Made by a program: the position numbers and the translations under genes
In this document: piece by piece, positions 1-5,070 of the stretch
Position numbering within the stretch: position 1 is the first letter of the stretch
Layout of the letters: the number at the start of each line of letters is the position of its first letter
NCBI GenBank assembly: GCA_025454715.1
Contig: JALONY010000006.1
Span: 1 to 15,619, forward strand
DNA length: 15,619 bases
Source of the DNA: Anaerolineae bacterium
GTDB taxonomy: Bacteria; Chloroflexota; Anaerolineae; Aggregatilineales; Phototrophicaceae
Direction: 5' to 3'
Notes under the pieces: model-generated
Told to the model about the DNA's origin: nothing
Database searches by the model: none
Seen by the model: the letters and a program-made list of their open reading frames with translations, nothing else

Positions 1-39
1 TATTGCGTGCCGAGGGTATGGTGGGTGGTGGCCGCCGAG

Positions 40-70
40 CCGCTGGGGGAGGCTGTGCAACCCCCAGCGG
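40..70 (-). terminator. Stem-loop downstream of ndh
   Basis: A perfect 10-bp inverted repeat (CCGCTGGGGG at 40-49 and CCCCCAGCGG at 61-70) encloses an 11-nt loop. It lies just past the ndh stop codon (88-90, minus strand), where a terminator or mRNA 3'-end stabilising hairpin is expected. There is no U-tract on either side, so intrinsic termination is uncertain. The leftmost 39 bases of the window show no other feature. Confidence 0.4.
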
Positions 71-87
71 CAGATGGGTGATGCCGG

Positions 88-1386
88 TCAGTCGCCGCTG
101 GCGCGGGGCGTGGTGACGGCGGTGTTTTCGAGGATGATGCGGACGCTGCGGTCGTAGGTCAGGTAATTCCAGAGCCAGTTGATGAAGACCTGAACTTGGT
201 TGCGGAAGCCCATCAGCCAGACGAGGTGCAGCGCCAGCCACGTGAACCACGCAAACCAGCCGGTGAGCTGGACGCGGTTGAACGGGTAGGCGACGGCGCG
301 GCTGCGCCCGATGGTGGCCATGATGCCCTTGTCGAAATAGGCGAATGGCTTTTGAGCTTGACCGTTCAGGCTGGCCAACAGGTTTTTGGCGGTCAGCTTG
401 GCTTGTTGGATGGCGACCGGGATCATTTGCGGGTAGGGTTGCTGGGTGTTGGGGTCGATGCGGTGCGCGAGGTCACCGACGACGTACACATCGGGCAAGC
501 CGTCGGGGTTGAGCGTCTCGTTGACCGGCACGCGCCCACCGCGCTCCAACGTGACACCGAGGGCTTTGGCCAACGGCGAGCCTTCGACACCCGCCGCCCA
601 GACCAGCGTGTGCGCGGGGACGAGCACCCCGTTGGAGAGCGTGACCGTCTCGGGGGTGGCGTCGGTGACGCGCACGCCGAACAACACCTCGACCCCCAGC
701 GATTTGAGCTGGTCGAGCGCGGAGTCGCGCAGTTTCTGGGGGAAGGGTGCCAACAAGCGGTCGCTGGCCTCGACCAGCATGACGCGGGCGTCGAGGTGGG
801 CGACGTGCGGGTATTCTTGGCGGACGACGCCGTTGTACAGCTCAATCAGCGCGCCCGCCGTCTCTAGGCCGGTCGGGCCACCGCCGACCACGACCATCGT
901 GGTCAGGGCGCGGCGCTCGGCGGGGTCGTCCGTCCATGCGGCGCGTTCGAGTAGCTTGAGGACGTGGTTGCGGAGCTGAACGGCGTTGCGGAGGTCTTTG
1001 ATTTCGAACGAGGCGGCCTGAATCTGCGCGTTGCCGAAGTAGGTGGTGACGCTGCCGGTGGCGATGACCAGCTTATCGAACGACTCCTCGCGGGCGCCCA
1101 GCTCGGTCTGGACGGTGATGTGCTTGGCGGTGGTGTCGATGCCGGTCACTTTGCCCAGCAAGAAGCGCACGTTGCGGCTGTTGCGGAAGATGCCGCGCAC
1201 CGGATAGGCGATGTCGGACGGGTCGAGGCCACAGGTGGCGACCTGATAGAGCAGGGGGGTGAAGACGTGATAGTTGTGGCGGTCAATCAAGAGGACATCG
1301 ACCGGCTGGCCGATGAGCGCACGGGCGATGTTGAGGCCGCCGAATCCAGCGCCGATGATGACGACCTTGGGGCGTGAAGTGGTCAT
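88..1386 (-). CDS. ndh: Type II NADH dehydrogenase (NDH-2), FAD-dependent
   Basis: This is a 432-residue flavoprotein of the NDH-2 family, which oxidises NADH and passes electrons to membrane quinone without pumping protons. The N-terminal dinucleotide fold has GAGFGG at residues 12-17. A second, NADH-binding fold has VVGGGPTGLETAGA at about 166-179. The motifs WAAGV (263-267) and VYVVGD (300-305) are the usual FAD-contacting segments, and IPVAIQQAKLTAKN (322-335) corresponds to the quinone-site motif. A tryptophan-rich hydrophobic stretch at about 376-410 should anchor the protein to the inner face of the membrane. Length is normal for the family. The ATG at 1384-1386 is preceded by AGGAGT (1395-1400, minus strand) at 8-nt spacing. 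The gene is divergent from purH and appears monocistronic. Its upstream region holds a Rex-like palindrome, which fits control by NADH/NAD+ ratio. Confidence 0.95.
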   Translation of the reverse strand: MTTSRPKVVIIGAGFGGLNIARALIGQPVDVLLIDRHNYHVFTPLLYQVATCGLDPSDIAYPVRGIFRNSRNVRFLLGKVTGIDTTAKHITVQTELGAREESFDKLVIATGSVTTYFGNAQIQAASFEIKDLRNAVQLRNHVLKLLERAAWTDDPAERRALTTMVVVGGGPTGLETAGALIELYNGVVRQEYPHVAHLDARVMLVEASDRLLAPFPQKLRDSALDQLKSLGVEVLFGVRVTDATPETVTLSNGVLVPAHTLVWAAGVEGSPLAKALGVTLERGGRVPVNETLNPDGLPDVYVVGDLAHRIDPNTQQPYPQMIPVAIQQAKLTAKNLLASLNGQAQKPFAYFDKGIMATIGRSRAVAYPFNRVQLTGWFAWFTWLALHLVWLMGFRNQVQVFINWLWNYLTYDRSVRIILENTAVTTPRASGD

Positions 1387-1439
1387 GGGGGGTCACTCCT
1401 GTCGGTGAGTGGGATAGACGATGTTGGGGGTGGTGCGCT

Positions 1440-1467
1440 GGCAAGCCGCTCCCTCAAACCGCTTGCC
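1440..1467. repeat. Inverted repeat in the ndh leader
   Basis: GGCAAGC (1440-1446) and GCTTGCC (1461-1467) form a perfect 7-bp inverted repeat around a 14-nt loop. It lies between the predicted ndh -10 box and the ndh start codon, so it would be transcribed in the 5' leader. It could be an RNA hairpin or a protein site. No known motif was recognised. Confidence 0.35.
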
Positions 1468-1477
1468 GATACCTTAC

Positions 1478-1507
1478 AGTATACATAACTTGTGAAATTT
1501 TGAACAA
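1478..1507 (-). promoter_or_regulatory. Predicted ndh promoter
   Basis: On the minus strand, TTGTTC (1502-1507) and TATACT (1478-1483) are separated by 18 nt and face ndh. The -10 box is one base from consensus. The leader to the start codon is about 85 nt, long for a simple housekeeping gene, which leaves room for the inverted repeat at 1440-1467. Confidence 0.55.
1490..1507. promoter_or_regulatory. Rex-like operator over the ndh promoter
   Basis: The 18-bp sequence TTGTGAAATTTTGAACAA matches the redox repressor Rex consensus TTGTGAANNNNTTCACAA with a perfect left half and 5 of 7 positions in the right half. It covers the -35 box and part of the spacer of the predicted ndh promoter, the position expected for a repressor. 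Rex is known to control ndh in several bacteria. The site is an inference from motif and context. No rex gene is in the window. Confidence 0.4.
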
Positions 1508-1551
1508 TTAACGTTTGCAACCCCCCGCTTTTAGGGGGTGTGGATTGTGCC

Positions 1552-1580
1552 TGTTCGCACAATTGGGCGCGGCCTATAAT
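1552..1580 (+). promoter_or_regulatory. Predicted purH promoter
   Basis: A perfect TATAAT lies at 1575-1580, about 60 nt upstream of the purH ATG. The -35 region is poor: the best candidate at 17-nt spacing is TGTTCG (1552-1557). The leader to purH holds no riboswitch-like structure that I can recognise. Confidence 0.45.
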
Positions 1581-1639
1581 CACGTCCCGTCTGCACGTCG
1601 ATTTTTTTACGCATCCACCACAGGGGGTAGCCGAAGCCT

Positions 1640-3184
1640 ATGCCACGCGCATTGATGAGCGTTCACGATAAGACCGATTTGGTGCCGTTCGCCACGACCT
1701 TGACCCAATTGGGCTGGGACATCGTGGCCAGCGGTGGGACGGAGCGCGCCCTGCGCGAGGCCGGTTTGCCGGTGACGCCCATCGAGCAACTCACGCAGGT
1801 GCCGGAGATGCTGGGTGGGCGGGTCAAGACGCTGCATCCGGCCATCCACGCCGGTATTTTGGTGCGCGACCGCGCCGAGGACTTGGCCGAGCTGGTCTCG
1901 CATGGGTACGCGCCAATCAACATGGTGGTGTGCAACCTGTACCCGTTCAGCGAGACGGTGGCCAAGCCGGATGTGACGTTGCAAGACGCCATCGAGCAAA
2001 TCGACATCGGCGGCGTGACGTTGATTCGGGCGGCGGCCAAGAACTTCCTGCGGGTGGTGGCGGTGTGCGACCCCGCGGATTACCGGCGGGTCGAGACCGC
2101 GTTGCGGGCGGCGGGGGAGGTCGATACGGCCTTGCGGCGCGACCTCGCGATTAAGGCGTTTGCCCACACCCGCGATTACGACACGGCCATCCACGCCTAT
2201 TTGCAACGCTCGGCGGGGTTGTCCGCGGCGGAGGCCAACGAGGAATTGCCCGCGCAATTGTCGGTGTCGGTGCAGCGCGGCGAACTGTTGCGCTATGGCG
2301 AGAACCCGCACCAGACGGCGGCTTATTACAGCCAAAACCCGAGCGAGGGGCCGTTGGGCAGCACGTTATTGGGCGGCAAGGCGCTGTCGTATACCAACAT
2401 CCTCGACGTGGATGCGGCGTGGCGGGCGGCCAGCAGTTTCGATGAGGCGGCGGTGGTCATCGTCAAGCACCTGACGCCGTGCGGTGTGGCGGTCGGCAGC
2501 ACGCTTGCCGAGGCGTTCCCGAAGGCATTGGCGTCCGACCCGTTGTCGGCGTTCGGGTGTGCGATGGCGGTCAATCGCGTGGTCGATGTGCCGTTCGTCG
2601 AGTCGCTGGGGGCGTTGCTGATTGACGACATCGCCGCACCGGGCTTTACCGACGAGGCGTTGGACATCCTGCGGGTGAAGCGCAAGAACACGCGCCTATT
2701 GCACATCCCGTACCCGTATAGTGGGCACGACCTCGAAATCCGCAGCGTGCACCGCGGCTTTTTGGTGCAGCGCGCCGATGTGGGTGACCCAGACGGCATG
2801 TCGATGCGCGTGGTGACGCACCGCGCCCCGACCGATAGCGAGATGCGGGCGATGCGCTTTGCGTGGCGGGCGATGCAGCACGTCAAGAGCAATGCGATCG
2901 TGATTGCCGGTGAGGATGCGACCTATGGCATCGGCGGCGGGGTGACCAGCCGCGTGGACGCGGCGCGCTTAGCGGTGGGCAAGGCCGGTGAGCGGGCGAA
3001 GGGCGCGGTGATGGCCTCGGACGGCCTGATACCGTTTGCCGACGGCCTCGAGGCGGTGGCGCAGGCGGGCGTGACGGCGGTCATCCAGCCCGGCGGCAGC
3101 ATCCGCGATGCCGAGGTCATCGAGGCGGCCAACCGCTACGAGATTGCGATGGTCTTCACGGGCGTGCGCCACTTCCGGCATTAA
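1640..3184 (+). CDS. purH: Bifunctional AICAR transformylase / IMP cyclohydrolase
   Basis: This 514-residue protein should catalyse the last two steps of de novo purine synthesis: formylation of AICAR using 10-formyl-THF, then ring closure to IMP. The N-terminal MGS-like cyclohydrolase domain has SGGT (31-34), the signature GRVKTLHP (60-67) and FSETV (103-107). The transformylase domain has LRYGENPHQ (217-225), the catalytic Lys-His pair at 276-277 in KHLTPCGVA, KSNAIVIA (416-423) and the standard C-terminus VFTGVRHFRH. The glycine loop reads GIGGGVTSRVD (430-440), where many homologues have GIGAGQMSRVD. The ATG at 1640 follows a GGGGG run (1623-1627) at 12-nt spacing. The stop codon lies inside the first copy of a 36-bp repeat, and no terminator follows. 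Confidence 0.96.
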   Translation: MPRALMSVHDKTDLVPFATTLTQLGWDIVASGGTERALREAGLPVTPIEQLTQVPEMLGGRVKTLHPAIHAGILVRDRAEDLAELVSHGYAPINMVVCNLYPFSETVAKPDVTLQDAIEQIDIGGVTLIRAAAKNFLRVVAVCDPADYRRVETALRAAGEVDTALRRDLAIKAFAHTRDYDTAIHAYLQRSAGLSAAEANEELPAQLSVSVQRGELLRYGENPHQTAAYYSQNPSEGPLGSTLLGGKALSYTNILDVDAAWRAASSFDEAAVVIVKHLTPCGVAVGSTLAEAFPKALASDPLSAFGCAMAVNRVVDVPFVESLGALLIDDIAAPGFTDEALDILRVKRKNTRLLHIPYPYSGHDLEIRSVHRGFLVQRADVGDPDGMSMRVVTHRAPTDSEMRAMRFAWRAMQHVKSNAIVIAGEDATYGIGGGVTSRVDAARLAVGKAGERAKGAVMASDGLIPFADGLEAVAQAGVTAVIQPGGSIRDAEVIEAANRYEIAMVFTGVRHFRH

Positions 3185-3213
3185 TCGAGGCGATGGGCTG
3201 AGCCCATTGACGC
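3178..3213. repeat. 36-bp direct repeat, copy A
   Basis: The 36 bp from 3178 to 3213 are identical to 3870-3905. This copy starts at the last codon of purH (CAT TAA), contains the dyad ATGGGCT-G-AGCCCAT and ends in TTGACGC, which supplies a -35 box. The two copies exactly bracket the Uma2 gene. Because the His-stop codons are conserved PurH sequence, this copy is probably the original and the other the duplicate. Confidence 0.9.
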
Positions 3214-3235
3214 CTAGCACATCCTCGCCTATGCT
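3207..3235 (+). promoter_or_regulatory. Predicted promoter of the Uma2 gene
   Basis: TTGACG (3207-3212) and TATGCT (3230-3235) are 17 nt apart. The -35 box is the end of repeat copy A, and the dyad ATGGGCTGAGCCCAT abuts it upstream. The predicted transcript start, near 3242, falls in the loop of the inverted repeat at 3220-3258. Confidence 0.55.
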
Positions 3236-3258
3236 AAAACCATGACTAGGCGAGGATG
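3220..3258. repeat. 12-bp inverted repeat over the Uma2 start region
   Basis: CATCCTCGCCTA (3220-3231) and TAGGCGAGGATG (3247-3258) are perfect reverse complements around a 15-nt loop. The left arm touches the -10 box and the right arm contains the candidate ribosome-binding GAGG (3252-3255). A TTTT run follows at 3259-3262. The placement suggests an operator for a dimeric regulator. If transcription started further upstream, it could be a hairpin hiding the ribosome site. Confidence 0.6.
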
Positions 3259-3266
3259 TTTTGCGT

Positions 3267-3893
3267 ATGATGACCGACCCGACGGGCACGATGTCTGAGG
3301 AGATGAGCTTTGATGAGTACGTGCGCCGTGCCGACTGGCTCGAAGGCGTCCGAACCGAGTGGGTGGCCGGCAAGGTTGTGGCTTACCCGATGAGCACCGG
3401 ACGGGTTCATGCCGAATTGCTGGGTTTTTTGCACGTCTTGTTCATGTTCTTCATGGCCAAGCATCGCAAAGGGCGCATCTACTTGTCCGATTTTCCGATG
3501 TATATCGACGACTCGCAACCGGCGCGTGAGCCTGACCTGATGATCGTGTTCGAGGAAAACCTCGAGCGGGTGCAGCCGACCTACTTGCGCGGTGCCGCCG
3601 ACCTCATCGTCGAAATCGTCTCGGTCGAGAGTGCCTCGCGTGACCGTGGCGACAAGTTCATTGAATACGAGCGGTTCGGGGTGCCGGAATATTGGCTGAT
3701 TGACCCAATTCGGCGCGAGGCGCACATCTATGGTTTAACGGCAGACGGGGTGTACCGCGAACGCCGGTTGGACGAGGCGGGGTGGTTGAATTCTGGGGCG
3801 TTGGCCGGTTTTCGGGTTGACCCGTCGGTGCTTTGGCGTGACCCGTTACCGTTCGGAGGGGACATCCTCGCATTAATCGAGGCGATGGGCTGA
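3267..3893 (+). CDS. Uma2 family (DUF820) putative restriction-endonuclease-like protein
   Basis: This 208-residue protein belongs to the Uma2/DUF820 family, which has a PD-(D/E)XK nuclease fold. The family is abundant in Cyanobacteria and Chloroflexota, and its cellular role is not established. Visible family features are the early SFDEYV helix, TEWVAGKVV (30-38, with a conserved Glu), REPDLMIV (87-94, Asp90), DLIVEIVS (112-119, Glu116), a downstream Lys130 and the closing GVPEYWLIDP (128-region to 147). The catalytic acidic residues therefore look intact. The ATG at 3267 was chosen because GAGG (3252-3255) precedes it by 11 nt. ATG 3270 and 3291 are alternatives, and an in-frame TTG at 3261 is less likely. 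The last eight codons (ALIEAMG-stop) lie inside repeat copy B, so this protein's C-terminus is encoded by duplicated DNA. The gene sits between purH and the T-box operon and relates to neither in function. Confidence 0.85.
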   Translation: MMTDPTGTMSEEMSFDEYVRRADWLEGVRTEWVAGKVVAYPMSTGRVHAELLGFLHVLFMFFMAKHRKGRIYLSDFPMYIDDSQPAREPDLMIVFEENLERVQPTYLRGAADLIVEIVSVESASRDRGDKFIEYERFGVPEYWLIDPIRREAHIYGLTADGVYRERRLDEAGWLNSGALAGFRVDPSVLWRDPLPFGGDILALIEAMG

Positions 3894-3905
3894 GCCCATT
3901 GACGC
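3870..3905. repeat. 36-bp direct repeat, copy B
   Basis: Identical to 3178-3213 and 692 bp from it. Here the repeat encodes the end of the Uma2 protein and its TGA stop, and its terminal TTGACG is the -35 box of the T-box operon promoter. Sequence identity stops sharply on both sides (3177 versus 3869 and 3214 versus 3906 differ). Confidence 0.9.
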
Positions 3906-3928
3906 GCCGCGTCGGGTCGTGTTATGCT
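3899..3928 (+). promoter_or_regulatory. Promoter of the T-box / methyltransferase / valS operon
   Basis: TTGACG (3899-3904) and TATGCT (3923-3928) are 18 nt apart, with an upstream TG (3920-3921) making an extended -10. The transcript should start near 3935, about 25 nt before the first T-box element. The dyad ATGGGCTGAGCCCAT lies directly upstream of the -35 box. Confidence 0.65.
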
Positions 3929-3960
3929 GTGAAACAAGACCCCATACCCCTATGGACTAT

Positions 3961-4202
3961 GACGGGGAGGAGTAGGCGCACCGTGCCGCACCAGAGAGGA
4001 CGAGCCACCGGCTGAAAGCCCGTCCAGCGCACCCGCCGAACGTCGCCCCCGAGTCTGCTGCCCAGAAGCCCGTAAACGGGTGTGTAGGGGTGGCCGGTCG
4101 CGCCCGATATCGCGCAATCAAGCGCCACGGCCTGCGGGTCGTGGAAGCAAGGTGGTACCGCGAACCCAGCCCGTTCGTCCTTGTGTGACGAGCGGGCTTT
4201 TT
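3961..4202 (+). promoter_or_regulatory. T-box leader (tRNA-Val-sensing riboswitch)
   Basis: The leader has the canonical T-box elements in order. GACGGGG (3961-3967) faces a C-run at 4046-4050 to close Stem I. AGTA (3971-3974) and GAAC (4038-4041) form the two strands of the specifier loop, closed by GGCG (3975-3978) with CGCC (4034-4037). The specifier directly after GAAC is GTC (4042-4044), a valine codon. The distal part of Stem I has AGAGAGG (3993-3999), GGACG/CGTCC (3998-4002, 4021-4025) and GGC-TGAAA-GCC. A small hairpin CCCG-TAAA-CGGG is at 4069-4080 and a Stem III candidate CCACG/CGTGG at 4125-4144. The T-box AAGGTGGTACCGCG spans 4149-4162. Its TGGT (4153-4156) would pair with ACCA, which fits discriminator A of tRNA-Val. 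The antiterminator CAAGG/CCTTG (4148-4152, 4179-4183) competes with the terminator at 4168-4202. Uncharged tRNA-Val should allow read-through into the methyltransferase and valS. Confidence 0.95.
4168..4202 (+). terminator. T-box regulatory intrinsic terminator
   Basis: AGCCCGTTCGTC (4168-4179) pairs with GACGAGCGGGCT (4187-4198) as a 12-bp stem with a single G-T wobble and a 7-nt loop. Five T residues follow (4198-4202). The left arm overlaps the 3' strand of the antiterminator at 4179, so the two structures exclude each other. Confidence 0.93.
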
Positions 4203-4235
4203 GTCGTGTGGTGACTGGAGAAAGAAGGCGCTGCG

Positions 4236-5024
4236 ATGTCTGTCAGCAACGATACGACGGCGTTTTACGACGCCATCGCCGAGCATTACCCGCTGTTCTT
4301 TCGCGATTGGGAGACGCAACTCGACCGCGAGGGCTTGAGCTTGCGCTCGATTTTTCGCAATAAGGGGGTCGAGCGGGTGTTGGACGCGGCGTGTGGCGCG
4401 GGGACGCAGGCGGTGGCGTTGGCCAAGCTGGGGTTTCAGGTGGTGGCGTGCGACCCCTCGGCGGGGATGTTGAAGAAGGCGCACGACATCGCCGAGACGT
4501 ATGGCGTGCTGGACAAGCTGGAATTTCAGCGCATCGACTTCGTGAACTTGCCGGATGTGGTCAAAGGCCCGTTCGACGCGATCGTGTGCAAGGGCAACTC
4601 GTTGCCGCACCTGCTGTTGGACGAGGAAATCGAGACCACGCTGCTGATTTTTTATGAGCTGTTGCGCCCGGGCGGGTTGCTGGTGATTGGGATGCGCGAT
4701 TTTGCGCCGTTCATGGAAGACCGCCCCGAGTTCATCCCCGGCATCGCCCACAAAGACGAGGACGACGGCAGCGAGTTCATCACGTTTGACCTGTGGGAGT
4801 GGCACGACGGCCCGCCCGTGATTGCCACGCAAAACCTGTACATCGTGCAGGGGGTGGAGCGCGGCGGGTTCAAGACCGTCAAGCGGCGGGTGCAATACCG
4901 CCCGCTCTCGACCGATGAGGTGAAGGTGGTACTCCTCGAGCAAGGCTTCGAGGACGTGACCGACCAGCCCGACCGCACCGAGCGCGTGTTGGTGGCGCGC
5001 AAGCCGATTACCGCCAAGAAGTAA
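4236..5024 (+). CDS. Class I SAM-dependent methyltransferase
   Basis: This 262-residue protein is a Rossmann-fold methyltransferase of unknown substrate. It has an N-terminal FYDAIAEHYP (10-19) segment like glycine/sarcosine N-methyltransferase relatives. Motif I is VLDAACGAGT (48-57), an acidic motif II residue is Asp73 in ACDPSAGML, and FDAIVCKGNSLPHLL precedes the LLRPGGLLVIGM strand. No transmembrane segment or signal peptide is visible. AAGG (4225-4228) precedes the ATG at 4236 by 7 nt. It is the first gene behind the T-box, with valS following after 46 nt and no terminator between them, so it should be induced by valine-tRNA starvation with valS. Substrates could be a small molecule, protein or RNA; the sequence does not decide. 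Confidence 0.85.
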   Translation: MSVSNDTTAFYDAIAEHYPLFFRDWETQLDREGLSLRSIFRNKGVERVLDAACGAGTQAVALAKLGFQVVACDPSAGMLKKAHDIAETYGVLDKLEFQRIDFVNLPDVVKGPFDAIVCKGNSLPHLLLDEEIETTLLIFYELLRPGGLLVIGMRDFAPFMEDRPEFIPGIAHKDEDDGSEFITFDLWEWHDGPPVIATQNLYIVQGVERGGFKTVKRRVQYRPLSTDEVKVVLLEQGFEDVTDQPDRTERVLVARKPITAKK

Positions 5025-5070
5025 CCAGTGACTGACCGACCCATGACGGGTGGAGAAACGGAAGACGACC

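Noticed and set aside
1520..1539. Hairpin ACCCCC/GGGGGT between the ndh and purH promoters
   Set aside because: The stem is only 6 bp and no gene ends here, so a terminator makes no sense. It may be a structural element between divergent promoters but nothing supports that.
3192..3206. Dyad ATGGGCTGAGCCCAT after purH read as a purH terminator
   Set aside because: The loop is a single base and no T-run follows. The next bases form a -35 box, so a regulatory dyad is more likely.
3178..3905. CRISPR-like interpretation of the 36-bp repeats
   Set aside because: There are only two copies, separated by a whole gene rather than a spacer, and no cas gene is present.
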